Shown piece after piece: positions 24,025-35,720 of a stretch of DNA of 64,000 bases. Where the stretch lies: the NCBI GenBank assembly GCA_015680685.1, contig MNCI01000970.1, positions 276,979-340,978 of the forward strand, read 5' to 3'. Within the stretch, counting starts at the first letter, position 1, and the number at the start of each line of letters is the position of its first letter. The position numbers and the translations under genes are program-made. The notes beneath the pieces are model-generated. The model searched no databases and was not told the origin of the DNA. It was given only the letters and a program-made list of their open reading frames with translations. This DNA is from Gnetum montanum. Lineage: Eukaryota; Streptophyta; Gnetopsida; Gnetales; Gnetaceae.

Positions 24025-25486
24025 TTTGATAGGCTTAGTGCTACATTTTGCAAGTTTAACACTATGCATAGTTAACAAGATTTTGGTAAAATTTTTACTA
24101 ACTTTGAACTACCTCAGTGGAGAGCATAGTCCCAAAATGGAAAAATTTTAACTAACTCTAGACTACCCCAATGAAGAGCGTAGTCCCAAAAAAATAGACA
24201 TTTTGGCAAACACTTAGCAAAATAGGCATGTCAACAAACACTTAGTGGACTACGCTCTCAATGCATAGAGAGCGTAGTCCCATAGCTATGGAGAGTGTAG
24301 TCTTCCCATAGTGTTGTGGCCAACACAACCAATTGGGCCCCACCTTTCCCCCACCACCATGGCAAGTTGCGTCTCCACTGCTACCATCGAAGACAGATAG
24401 AAAAAAGGGGGGATGCATAAACCCCATCGTCGACCATAGTCACAGCCCCTATGGCTATGCTGCAAAGTGTAATGGTAGTCATGGCTTTTGCAACCCCACT
24501 GCAGTGTACAACGCATGGTGCCCTAAGCCTTGCATCCAATAAAAAGAAGTAATATGGGCTCTAATGCCAATTGCAAGTGCAGCCCTTGTGGCTACATTGC
24601 GAGGTGCAACAGCAACCGTGGCCCTTGTGATTGCACCATGGGATGCAACGATAGTAGCAACCCCTATGGCCATGGCTCGAAGCAGCCCTAAGTGCAACCA
24701 AAAATAGAAAATGAAATATAATAGAAAATAAAAGCACAATAAGGAAACCCCCCCCCCCCCCTCCCTTGTTGTGAAAAACCACCAACACCCACACCGATGG
24801 CAATCCTTAAAACCCACATGACCCCCCCTAAGCCTTACGAAGCCTCAGATCCACACAGTTGTAAAACCCCACACATGCTAAAACCTTATGTGGGTAGCCT
24901 GCATGTGACCCTTGATCTCATGGTTGCACCATCATAAAAAAATGCACAACAAAACCCTTCTTTCCAAAAGCATTGCATAGTCTTAGCCCCCCCTCCCCAT
25001 GCAGCCCCAAAGCATTCAAATGAAAAAAAAAAAGCAACCCCTATAGTCACACAGCATAGCATGGTAATGATCATTGTGGGTTGCACCATAGGCCCGAGAC
25101 CTCATGAAACCCTTCCAACCACCGCACTACACTACAAACAATGTGCATCCATGGCAACCATTGTCGCGATAGGGCATGCAAGGTGGCACCATGGGACTAT
25201 GTTCCCTAAAGCCCCCAAAACCCTTGCCAAGGAAAAAATAAGAACAAAGGGGTGAGCATAGTTAGTGTACCTGGATAACATACATGACCTCCTCTCCTCC
25301 ATGCATCCTAATGTCCTCTCTTCCTCAGCAATGTTCACCAACCTTGGGTAAAGGTGTCCACCTCGGTGCATCATCTTTTCCCCAACTACACTCTTCACTG
25401 ATGATGATGGTAGAAGTAGCAGTGAGACTACACACCCAATGTCATGGTGAAATGGAAAAAATGACAAGTTACCATACTAAAATTGT
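24025..25486 (-). other. 5' region of antisense gene: GCATAGTC motifs and degenerate repeats
   Basis: The stretch 24110-24310 holds several GAGCATAGTC / GACTACGCTC motifs identical in type to the LTR U3 array. Around 24420-25080 a degenerate unit of about 35 bp (minus-strand core TAGCCACAAGGGCTGC, with TTGCA-rich spacers) recurs, creating spurious Cys/His-rich and Gly-rich frames. A run of about 12 C's lies near 24749-24761. I see no credible coding sequence here. Confidence 0.55.
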
Positions 25487-25615
25487 GCCTATATATCCCC
25501 CAAGGTCATTTAATGACCTACCAACCTAAGACTATGTTCCACACCAAATGCCCAATGGAGAGCATAGTGGGGTGGAAGCGTAGTTGGGTGAGAGTGTACT
25601 CAGCCATACTTAGCC
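25487..25615 (-). promoter_or_regulatory. Candidate promoter of antisense gene
   Basis: TATATA (25490-25495) in GGGGATATATAGGC on the minus strand. Immediately upstream (25540-25605) are ACTATGCTCTCC, AACTACGCTTCC and ACTCTCACCCAACTACGC, the same motifs that precede TATAAATA in the LTR. Its distance to the ATG at 24024 is about 1.46 kb, so an extra 5' intron or a nearer start is possible. Confidence 0.45.
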
Positions 25616-25842
25616 CAAAATCATGATTTTTCACTATCCTACAAATGCCCACGTCAATTCCACTCCTCAAGCATAACTAGCCCTCCTAGGAATGGCATGT
25701 TTAACAGATCCATGGCCTGTTGAGGCCGAAAACTTACACAAACATGTTTACCTCCCATCGTAACTTGCATGCATTTTAAAGAAAATTTCATTACATTGTT
25801 TTCCCCATTTGTGCATATTAATTTTGTTAAAATAGGTGCCAC

Positions 25843-27479
25843 TTGACATTTTTTAGGTTTATTTTGCAAGAAGACAAAATGGATATTCATGAGTGGATCT
25901 TCTCACCTTTGGTCCTCACAGTACCTCATGGCGACATTAAGCGATACATTGACCCTCATTGCCTAGACCTCGAGCCTACATCCTACAACAAATACATAGC
26001 CTCTATGGAAGCACCACAAGACTAGCCTAACCATTTAGTTAAGGCTCTCGATCTAGAGGTAGGGGACATCATAGAGGATCCCCTTTTCAAGATCCATGTG
26101 GCACTGCACAACAGTGAGGCAAGATGCTAAAACTAAGCTCCTCGCTAAAACCCTAGTATGCTCAAGACATCGCTAAAATACTTAATGATAACATCAAGGC
26201 ATTTACATGGTCATACGAGGACATGCTAGGCCTAGATCCCTGATTGGTCCAACACAACATCATCCTTGATCCTTGCATCAAACTACTGGTGTTGGTAATC
26301 TGTGGTGAAATCACCAAGCTTTACAAGGCTAGTTTCATCTAGGTTGTCAACTATGTAGATTGGGTCTCCAACATCATAGTTGTGCCTAAGAAAAATGGAA
26401 ATATACACATTTGCATAAACTTTTGAGACCTAAATAAGGCAACCATCAAAGACAACTTCACGTTGCATAGTATCAATCAATTAATCGATACCATGGCTAG
26501 ACACGCCTTGTTGTCCTTCATGGATAGGTTCTTGAGCTATAACCAAATTAGGATCAACCCTCAACAGTAGCTTAGTACAACCTTCATGACCTACACAATG
26601 ATGCCCTTTGGACTAAAGAACGCAAGAGCAACATACTAATGTGCAATGATGTACATCGTTTGTGACTACATGCTAAGTTTACTCAATGATTATATAGATG
26701 ACATAGCAGTTAAGTACAAAGTGGTTCACAACTATGAAAATGACTTAGACTTAGTGCCTAAATGTTGCATAAAACTTGAGCTTAGGCTAAACCCCAAGAA
26801 GTGTGTTTTTGGCATCAAAACAGGTAGGTTGCTAAGCTTTGTAGTATCCAAAGTAGGTATACATGTAGATCCCAACAAGGTTAAGGCCATAACCAACTTA
26901 GCACCACTGGCTAACCTTAAGGAGCTATGAGGGTTATAGGGTAGACTATAATTCATATGTAGGTTTATCACCCAGCTAACCAACAACCTACAACCAATGC
27001 AACATTTTCTCAAGAAAAGAGTCCACTTCGTGTGGACAACTTAGTGCCAACAAGCATTCAATAACATTAAGCAAGAATTAGCACAACTACCTATGGTTCA
27101 CCCTTTGCAAGGAGATAAGCCTTTTTACATCTATCTTACCACTTTTGACATGTTCATCACTTCTTTGCTTTGCCAAAAGTGATATGATGGCATAGAGATC
27201 CTAGTCTACTACCTAAGTCATGCATTAGTAGCCCACAAAATGAGATACAATGATGTGGAAAAGTATTGCCTTACCCTAGTCTTCTCACTAAAGAAGTGAA
27301 GGCATTACCTCTTCCGTAGCCAGGTTAACATCATTTGCAAGAACAACGTACTTTGAGCTATAACAATGAATATCTACAAAAGTAGTCGCATTGCATGATG
27401 GAAAATGATACTAGTGGAGTTTGACCTGCATTATGTCATGCAAGCCTCAATGAAAGGTCATGCTATAGCCACATAACTC
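25843..27479 (+). pseudogene. Tat reverse transcriptase and RNase H
   Basis: RT: V-V-P-K-K-N-G (fingers), F-M-D-R..Y-N-Q-I-R-I, M-P-F-G-L-K-N-A, and an intact active site Y-I-D-D (26691-26702), then L-N-P-K-K-C-V-F-G. RNase H follows (about 26950-27480): L-S-H-A-L..M-R-Y-N-D-V-E-K-Y-C-L-T, K-x-R-H-Y-L-F, then the degenerate chain ending M-K-G-H-A-I-A, which replaces the usual G-x-A-I-A-D. Many single-base stops but long collinear homology. The start at 25843 follows a splice-acceptor-like TTTTTTAGG (25850-25858), compatible with the Ogre-type arrangement in which RT is reached by splicing. Confidence 0.85.
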
Positions 27480-28080
27480 ATGGCTTCACTAGTGGATGAT
27501 CAAGCTAATATAGACCCTAGGTTCTTGGATGAGTACGTTAGTAGTGTTAACCAAGTGCCTAATAACTATGAGGCACTCTTGCATTTTGATGGAGCTTCAA
27601 CCTCTCAAGGGGGCAACGTTGCTACTATTATCATGTTTCCCTCCAAGGAGATCCTACCCTTTACATATCGTTTCAAATTTCCTTGCACCAACAATGTGGT
27701 AGAGTATGAAGGTCTCCTCTAAGGCATCCTTACAACACACAACCTAGGAATCCAACACATAGTGATCCAAGGTGATTCATAACTAGTGGTCAATTAGGTA
27801 ATAGCAATCTATGCCTGTAAAGCACAACATTTATAGCCTTACTATGATATGGCAAAATACTTGCTCTAACATTTTGCAATTGTTGATGTCCAACATGTCC
27901 CCTGAAGCGAAAATGTCATTGGCAATGCACTTGCAACATTAGCCCTTAGCATAGTGCCTAACATGTTCAATGCATTGCCCACCTCAATGGCAGACTGCAC
28001 TACACCTATCACGCAAACCATCGAAGATGCATCCATAGCCACAATTAGCACCACCCACACAAATGAGTGGTACAATGATA
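27480..28080 (+). pseudogene. Second (archaeal-type) RNase H of the Tat lineage
   Basis: L-H-F-D-G-A-S-T-S-Q-G-G (27577-27612), F-P-C-T-N-N-V-V-E-Y-E-G-L-L (27679-27720) and I-Q-G-D-S (27766-27780) supply the conserved D, E and D of the archaeal-type RNase H domain carried only by Tat-lineage elements among plant Ty3/gypsy. S-E-N-V-I-G-N-A-L-A (27906-27935) is the A-D-A-L-A-like end with D changed to N. It is separate from the classical RNase H directly upstream. Confidence 0.85.
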
Positions 28081-29340
28081 TTAAGGTGTACCTTCTACAA
28101 GGTGAGCTCCTACAACACTCAACTACTACTTAAAAGGACATAGTACATAAACGTTCACGGTAGTATGTTATCGTAGGTGGTAACACATTGTGTCATAGAT
28201 CCTATGAGGGCATACTACTAACCTACATAAGCAAAGTCAAAGCAAAATAATGATTGAGCAAGTCCATGAAGGACTATGTGGAGGTCACATAGCACCTAGG
28301 GCAATGGCAGTAAAAGTTAGATGACTAGGCTACTATTGGCCTTACATGGAGAGCAGTTGTGTCTTGAAAGTCAAAACATGTGATACTTATTAGTAGCATA
28401 GCAACTTAATTCATGTGCCACCAACAAAATTGCATCCAACGCAAATCATGTGGTCATTCCAACACTGGGGCCTAAACATCCTCAGACTCATAACACCTAA
28501 GTCCTCCATAGGGCATAGCTTCATAATAACTACGACAAAATATTTCACCAAATGGGTCAAAGCTATTTCCCTTAGGAAGATGACATCGTAGTAGGTTTGC
28601 AAATTCATGTTGGATAACATAGTGACCTGTTTCAGCTTGCCCATGACCATAGTGACAAACAATGGGCTGTAGTTTAGTAGCATCAAAACCAAAGCCTTTT
28701 GTAAGCACTTTGGCATTAAGCACTCCTTTTCATCGCCATACTACCCTTAGGCAAATAGCCAAGTGAAGGCCACCAACAAGGTTATCATCAACCTCCTTAA
28801 GAATATGCTAAGCAATAGCAAACAATGATGGCATGAGCAACTAGTCTATGCACTTTAGGCCTACTACATGATGCATCAAACAGCAACAAGTATGATGCCT
28901 TATAGCCTCATCTATGGATCTAAAGTAGTTTTGCTACTTGAATTGTGGGTTCCATCACTCTAGGTAATCCTCTTGAACTTCATCAACAAATGTTAAAACA
29001 ATGAGTTGAGAATCATAAACCTCAATTCAATAGAGGAGGAGTGCATGCATACACTTGATTGCATCGAGTCATATTAAGAAAAAAAATGGCAAAAGCATTG
29101 TCACAACTAGCATTAGTGCCCAATGAGGAAAGGGGACTTCATCCTCAAGGTCATTCATGAACCTACAGATAAATTCTTAGCCAACTAGGAAGAGCCTTTC
29201 CTAGTTACTAAGGCCTATGACAACAAGGCATTCAAGCTTGTTGATCAAGACAGAAATGAGTTTCCCAATCCAGTGAACCATTCGCACTTGAAGTTGTACT
29301 ATATCTAGCATGTAGCACTACACATCAATCAAACAAGATA
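28081..29340 (+). pseudogene. Tat integrase
   Basis: E-Q-V-H-E-G-L-C-G-G-H (28254-28285) opens the HHCC zinc domain. The catalytic core shows W-G-L-N-I (28465, where the first D of W-x-x-D has decayed to N) and T-N-N-G (28655, second D to N), followed by A-N-S-Q-V-K-A-T-N (28755). The C-terminal domain shows G-D-F-I-L-K-V and E-E-P-F-L-V-T-K-A-Y (29130-29225). The catalytic residues are therefore degraded; stops are frequent. Confidence 0.8.
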
Positions 29341-29555
29341 AGCAGTCATCCATTATGATGCTAAATTGGCATAGTACGTCTGCTATGATGCTAAACTAGT
29401 GCAATCATTTACTACAATGTTAAACAGGCACAGAGCAGCCCGCTAGGACTATAAACTAGCACAACATGGTCTGCCGAGACCTTAAATCTAGGCCCAATGG
29501 TCTACTATGATCCTAAACTAGTAAAGTCATGGTTTACCAATACCTTAAATTGGGT
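29341..29555 (+). repeat. Degenerate tandem repeat, CTAAACTAG core (copy 2)
   Basis: About six units of 35-40 bp with TATGATGCTAAACTAG-like cores directly after integrase. Related to 19858-20085. Tandem arrays in the 3' region are known for Tat/Ogre elements and have been proposed as seeds of satellite DNA. Confidence 0.7.
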
Positions 29556-30654
29556 TTGCATCAATAACTTTTTCCATCCTTTTGCAAGCAAGCAAGTGAG
29601 CACACTACCAACCTATGCTACCTGTGTAGCTGATATGGCCCCTTGCATTTTTTCACCTGCAATCCGCTTGCACTTCTCTATTTTGTGGTTTTCTTGCCTT
29701 CTTGGAGTTGTGTTTGTAGGATGAAGCCCCAGGCAGTTGTACAAAGGCATGTCTTATCAAAGCAGCAAGTCACCACATTACTCCAATGTGCATGATCGAA
29801 GTAGCTAAGCCTCTCAAGAGTGCACATCCCCATTATCTTGTTATATCCTATTATAGCCTACTCACATCCACTCCTATATCTCGATACCCTTTCATTCGCT
29901 ACATAGCAAAGGTTGCAAACTCTTTGACATTCACATGCTATAATCACATGGCATCCTCTTCAAGTCAAACTACAAAACCTAAGGTCGATGTAACATAAGT
30001 CATCCCGTGGAAAGCTTGTATTTGCTGATCAAAGTGCAAGTGAATGTAACACAAGTTATCCTGGGGAGGAAACACCTATCATACAGATGCGACGTGGTTT
30101 TGTATATATGAAAATAAAGCCCATCTAGTAACATGCAATCCACTTGATGGAAAGCACCTCACAACAAGCATTTAGCAATGTGCCCAAAGCAAGTTTGCCA
30201 TACAGTAAAGAGTAAAAATAAAAAAGAGAAAAGAAACAAAAAGAACAAAAGGAAAGAGCACGTCCCCAAGCAGCCCAACAATGCTACAATTTTGCAATTA
30301 GCTAAGCCCTAAATCCACATAGACTCTCTCAAAAGCACTCTAATGAGAGGTCGATGTTTTTAAGGGCAAGCCACTCTAGTGCCTTGGTCATCATTACCCA
30401 TGAATTCCTTGCATTATAACGTCCTATTTGCACTTCATCTTCCCTTTTACCCTCAACACATCACCTACATATTTTACTCCTGCCTCTTACCTGCCATCTA
30501 GCATACCACTCTCCATAGTACTCTAGCACATGGTGCAACAACATTTAACTAAGCATTGAACAGTGATGTTGGTGCCGAGCTTGTTGTGGTGTTTTGTTGT
30601 TCTATGTCAACGTCTATTGGGCCACTCCTTCAGATGTCAACAAAGAGGGAATAA
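29556..30654 (+). other. Tat 3' noncoding region and polypurine tract
   Basis: No convincing gene; the short plus frames at 29497-29724 and 29786-29998 have no recognisable domain. The end (30640-30650, AACAAAGAGGGAA) is a plausible polypurine tract directly before the 3' LTR. Confidence 0.55.
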
Positions 30655-32297
30655 TGAAGCACCATCAAATCTAGACTATGGCATCTTGATTGCAAATTTT
30701 TTCTAAGCATTGGAATTATGCTCTCCCCTAGTAGGGAGTGTACTTAGCCTCCTATGAAGAGTGTAGTCAACAAAAAGGCTTCTTTTGTAATATTTTCTAA
30801 GTGTTAGCACAAAGCTAGTTGCAGCAAATTTTTCTATGTGTTGGGACTATGCTCTCCACTACCCTAGATTGTAGTCAACCTCCAGTGGAGAACATAATCA
30901 GCAAAAGGATAATTTTTCACAAGTTTTGACAAGTCCTGGGACTATGCTCACCCCCAGTTGGGAGCATAGTTAACCTTCTGTGGGGAGCATAGTTTGTAAG
31001 AAACTCATTTTTCTCAAACTTCCTTAGCATTGGGACTATGATCTCCCCTAACCTAAAGCATAGTTAGCCTCTAGTGGAGAGCATAGTCAGCATATGGTCA
31101 TTTTTTACAATTTTTTCTAAGTGTGGGACTATGCTCTTCCCTAGTCCAAAGTGTAGTTAAGCATAGTCAACAAGAACAACCTTTAACAACCTTCACAACA
31201 TAGCAACACCACTCAACTTAGCTCCAACTCTCCTTGGGCAAGCATAGTTAGCAAAATGCTTCTCTTTTGTACCCCTTTTTGGCCCATAATTTTAACTACA
31301 CTCAACCCCATGTGAGAGTGTGAAGAGCGTAGTCTCCAAGTTGCATTTTTTTAGGTACCTTATGGTCTTCTCGACACACATGTGATTGATAGCATAGTCA
31401 CAGTCTCACAGTCTCGTAGAGTCTAACAAAGCATAGAGTCTAACAAAGCCATGGATGAGAGTGTGTGGTTTTGTTAGGTTTACCAGCCTAGTAGAGAGTG
31501 TAGTTGGATGAGAGTGTAGTCCTAACTTTCTCCTTCACCACGTGGTAGCCATCCCACATTCTGTGCTAATCCTAAACCTATAAATACCCACGCCCTCAAT
31601 GTTTTTAGGCTTGGCAAATTTTAGGGTTGGTTGATTTTTGGTGTGAGTAAATCTAAGAAGCACTTGGAAGAAGACCAAAGGCATATTGGTGAAGTTGCAG
31701 ATGATCGCAGTTCACTAGAACACTATAGCCAATGGTACATTGCGATAGTGAACCTGACAAATGTAGACACCTTAGTAGAGTGCCAGTCTTCAAGGCCAAA
31801 CACCTCCAAGACTATGACTATCCTATCCACTATGCTTGTTGTACACCGTGTACCTTTTAACCCCCCTTTTGGTGTTAACTATGCTTAACCCCATTTGGGA
31901 TGATGTTCAGTTTCTCTCTCTCTCTCTTTATTTATATTCTTCACACTTACATTTTTTGTTGTTTTACCTCATAGCCACACCTAAAACTACACTTTGGCAA
32001 TAGTCTACACGCGTTGATACCATCCACTTTGCCAAAACTCTTGACTATGCTCGACCCCACTAACACCACTGACACCATTACCACTATGAACACTACCTGC
32101 ACACTTAACACCATTTTACATCAGCACTGCAGCTAACCATGCTACACTCCCATTGCATCTGGTAAGTCCCTGTTTGATTGGCCTAATCATCCAGGGCACC
32201 CCGTCTCTACCTCCAACATGCCCTCGCTCAAATTCGGGGTTAGGCTTTGCGCTCGTGGACCTTGGTGTTCTAGCCACCAATGTTTTTGATAATTACA
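30655..32297 (+). repeat. 3' LTR of the Tat element
   Basis: Uninterrupted copy of 1643 bp, from TGAAGCACC to ATTACA, with the U3 GACTATGCTC/GAGCATAGTC array (30700-31165), TATAAATA at 31579-31586 and R/U5 matching 14581-15294. Confidence 0.88.
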
Positions 32298-33320
32298 ATT
32301 TCTTTTTGTTTGGGCTCTCAGGTTTGTAGATTAACATGGTCCTAGAAGAAAAGGTTTCATAAATGCTATAACAGCCTTCCCACAACATCTAGAACTTAGT
32401 TCGTTGAGGTATGTGTGTGGGGTTCTAGTAGAGAACCTTGTCTCCAAGTTGAAATTTTACTTTCCTTATCCAAAGTTCATGGCATTGTTTACTGAATGCT
32501 TTATGCACTTCATTTAAGGACAGGGCCACCAATCGATTCTTATCTAGCATGTTAAGGTTGATCAATCTCTCTTTTTGTGCCAGGCTTAAGTCAAGTTCAA
32601 GGTCATAAGTTGTTGAAAGTGTATGAAGCTTAAATTGAATTAGAAGAGCTAGTAATTTTCCATACACTAACTCATAGGGAGATTAGGCTATAGGGAGTTT
32701 CCATGTTGAGTAGTATGCCTAGAGGGCATTGTTAAGTTTTGTGCTCCAATCTCTCCTATATTTGCTAATTGTACTTGTTAAGATTTTCGTGATCTTCATA
32801 TTGGTAACCTCTACTTAACCATTGGCTTGAGGGTGGTAGCATGTGGTTAATTTATGTTCAACCCCCAGGTGTTGCATGAGCTTGAAAAAAGTAGCACCTG
32901 TAAAATGAGTACCATTGTCAAAAATTAGTGCACATGATATTCCAAACCTATTTACAACATTTTTTGTACAAACCATGTAGCAATGGAAGATGTATAGTCG
33001 ATGATGGCTATTGCTTCTGCCCATTTCATACAATAGTCAACATTGACTATTATGTACACCTTTCCATTTGATAAGGATGTGATGGGACCCATGAAGTCCA
33101 TGCCCTAGATGTCAATAGGTTCCAGTGGTTGGATTCACTACTGATGTCCCTCCATTTGAGCGATCATCCCACCATCTATTTGAGAGCATTCACAAGAGCA
33201 GATGAATTGGTGAGCATCCTTAAAGAGTGTTGGTCAATAGTATCCTACCATTAATATTTGTATGGTTGTGCATCTCCCTACATAGTGGCCCCCACCAGAA
33301 CCCTTGTAGGCATCTTGGAA
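32298..33320 (-). pseudogene. Element B integrase (N-terminal and core part)
   Basis: Minus strand. The core block F-D-N-G-T-H-F-T-G (second catalytic D) and Y-H-P-Q-A-N-G lie within 32815-33033; they are followed by a stop in place of Q and then V-E-V-T-N, which keeps the catalytic E. The C-terminal part (32425-32667) ends G-D-K-V-L-Y, continues toward W-E-G-C-Y and is cut at 32298 by the Tat insertion; the remaining tail is at 12651-12689. Confidence 0.8.
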
Positions 33321-34990
33321 AATGCGTAGGTGATCAACATTAGGAACATACCAGTGAACAAGGCCATTGGCACACACCTTGTAAGGATGTTTGTTAATCT
33401 CCACGAAGCATTTGGCCTAATGAAGAAATTATTGTTTCTTACAATGTTCTAACTCTTGTGGCATCTCTTGAGTGAGAAGATAAGTGAGGATGCCATTGTA
33501 CCATTTTGGTTTAGTGGACACTTGTTCATTTATTACATCAACAAGGCTTTCATCCTCTTTGTTGTTCCATTGTAACTAAGACAAGTGATCAGCAACTATG
33601 TTCTAAGTCCCCTTTCAATCTACCATTGTAAGATCAAACTCCTGCAAGATCACTAGCCACCATATAACACGAGGGCTCATCGTTGGTTTATTCATTAGGA
33701 AGCAAATGACACTATGGTTGGTGTCCATAAACACCTTATATTCAAGCCCATAGTGCCTGAACTTCTCCAAATCATACACCATGGCCATCAGCATTTTCTC
33801 CATTATGGTGTAATTGAGTTGTGCACCAATAATGCTTCAGCTTATGTAGTGGATGTAATATGGATGTTTTTTATCATCCAACTACATAATCATAGCTCCC
33901 AAGGCATATTTTGGTGCATCCGTCATAATGTGAAATAAATGGGACCAATTAGGTGCTCATAGAATTGGAGTCTCTACAGGCTTCACCTTCAGCTATGGGA
34001 ATGCCTTTTTGCATTTCTTGGTTCATATGAATTGAGCATCTTTCTTTGTGATCTTGACTAATGATTTCATGATCTTAAAGAAATTCTCTATGCATTGCTA
34101 GTAGTAGCTAGTGTGTCCAAGGAATGACTAGACATCTTTAATGATTTCCAATTGGCATGTTATTCCTTAGATGACCTGAATCTTTTGAGGGTCCACCTCA
34201 ATCCCTGCTTGAGAAATCCTGTATCCTAATACAATGCCCTCCTAGACCATGAGATGGCTCTTTTGCCAATTAAGCTAAAGATTAGTCTCCATGCATCTTT
34301 TAAGCACTTTCTCAAGGGAGTCCAAGGCTTGCTTGAATGTAGTGCTATAGGTGAAGAAGTCATCCATGAGGACTTCCACCTTGCTACCAATCTACTATTG
34401 TAAAATGCTTAGGACAAGACATTGGAAAGTTGTAGGAACATTGCATAGACCAAATGGCATCTTATGATATGCAAAAGTCCCCCAAAGGCTTGTTAACATA
34501 GTTTTGGCTTAATCCTCTAGCACAATTTGAATTTGGTTATAGCCACTATAACCATCCAAGAAGCCATAATAGCAATGCCCAAAAATGGTGTCCAACACAT
34601 GGTTCACAAATGGAAATGGAAAATGATCTTTGAATGTCACCATGTTTAATAACTTGAAATCAATACAGACTAGCCACTTGCCATCTTTCTTTGGCACAAT
34701 TACAAGTGGGCTAACCCACTTGCTATTTGCAATTGGATAGATGAACCTCACCTTGAGGAGTTGTTCAATTTCCTCTTTGATGCTATTATATCCTAAGGTT
34801 AATCCTTGTAAGTTTAGGATATGAACAAGAAAAGGCTATTGGCCATTTGTTGATCACCTTTAATAACATCCTTTTCTACTTAGAAACAAGGTTGGCATTG
34901 ATTATCAGTGGCTTACCATTTTTCAAAAATGCATATTTCATGCTAGTAGGTAGATTTTTCAACTCTAATGGAACCTATTTAAAACTATTA
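33321..34990 (-). pseudogene. Element B reverse transcriptase and RNase H
   Basis: RT (34990 to about 33960): I-Y-P-I-A-N-S-K-W-V-S-P, V-P-K-K-D-G-K-W, F-L-D-G-Y-S-G-Y-N-Q-I (34509-34751), M-P-F-G-L-C-N, and the palm site V-L-M-D-D-F near 34365-34385. RNase H (33615-33803): E-K-F-R-H-Y, D-T-N-H-S-V-I and R-V-I-W-W-L. The pattern matches Athila-type pol. Stops throughout. Confidence 0.82.
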
Positions 34991-35720
34991 GAGATTTCTA
35001 ACTCTCTCCAATTGGTATCATTAGGTTCATCATTAGAGAGTTAGTAATGAACTTGTTTTAGTTCATCCATGCCTTTAACATAGGCACAAGTTAGGCTCTT
35101 AGTAGGTTCCATTGAAAGTGTGCAACTTTCAAAATCAGTTGTTAGCCACTGGGTATCCTCCTATTTTGTGGTTGCTCCATTTAGGTGCTTTTGGATTTCA
35201 GATTTATTTACACACTATCTACATGCTTTGATTATTGTGCTTTTGATAGACTAGAGTTTCTGCACATAGTTGCACTTGGTATCGTTGTATGTGATGCATT
35301 AAACTTGCTTATTCTCAATCTTTTCAAATGCATTTTTCTTAAAAATATTTAGTGAAAGATCTATGATTCCCATTCGTGCATTAACCATGCTCAACCAAGC
35401 CCTTTCCATAATGATTGGGAAGTTCCCCTTACAATTGTCAACTTTGATCACTAGGAAATTGGTAGGATACAACCGCCCACAAACAATGGTCACAATATCC
35501 TCCACTAATCCCGAGAAAACAGTGATGGAATGATCTACCAATTCTAAATGGATATTACTCTTCTTAATAGGAGGTAGGTTCTAGGTGTTGTACATTTCAT
35601 GTAAAATCATATTAACATTAGAACCTAAATCAAGAAGAGCCTTGCATGGCTCATTTCTTATAATCTATAAGTAGATGAGAGGACTTCTAGGATTAGCTCA
35701 TTTCCTAGGAAGGTTGCTAG
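34991..35720 (-). pseudogene. Element B protease region
   Basis: The frame 35299-35541 reads V-F-S-G-L-V-E-D-I, F-L-V-I-K-V, then I-I-M-E-R-A-W-L, the Athila-type protease C-terminal half (usually V-L-E-D-V..P-I-I-L-G-R-P-F-L), with the G-R-P motif changed to E-R-A. The N-terminal part with the catalytic Asp lies around 35560-35660, where the minus strand reads D-L-G-S-N-V-N, an altered D-x-G. Confidence 0.65.

Larger units (their letters stand above)
12690..32297 (+). mobile_element. Giant Tat-lineage Ty3/gypsy retrotransposon with antisense accessory gene
   Basis: LTRs of about 1.65 kb (12690-15294 with an internal insertion, and 30655-32297) share sequence end to end. Internal order: 5' leader with tandem repeats, small ORF1, gag, protease, a minus-strand spliced gene, RT, RNase H, a second RNase H, integrase, tandem repeats, 3' noncoding, 3' LTR. 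Total 19.6 kb, or about 18.7 kb without the solo LTR. A second archaeal-type RNase H is diagnostic of Tat-lineage elements (Ogre, Grande, Retand). I could not find a clean target duplication. Confidence 0.85.

Noticed and set aside
24286-24817. Overlapping minus-strand ORFs rich in Cys, His and Gly (a possible cysteine-rich peptide)
   Set aside because: They come from degenerate DNA repeats and a poly-C run in the leader of the antisense gene; no start context, domain or homologous copy supports them.
32298-32302. 5-bp target duplication for the Tat element
   Set aside because: ATTTC on the right has no match before 12690 (or 12687) on the left; LTR ends are too degraded to call one.
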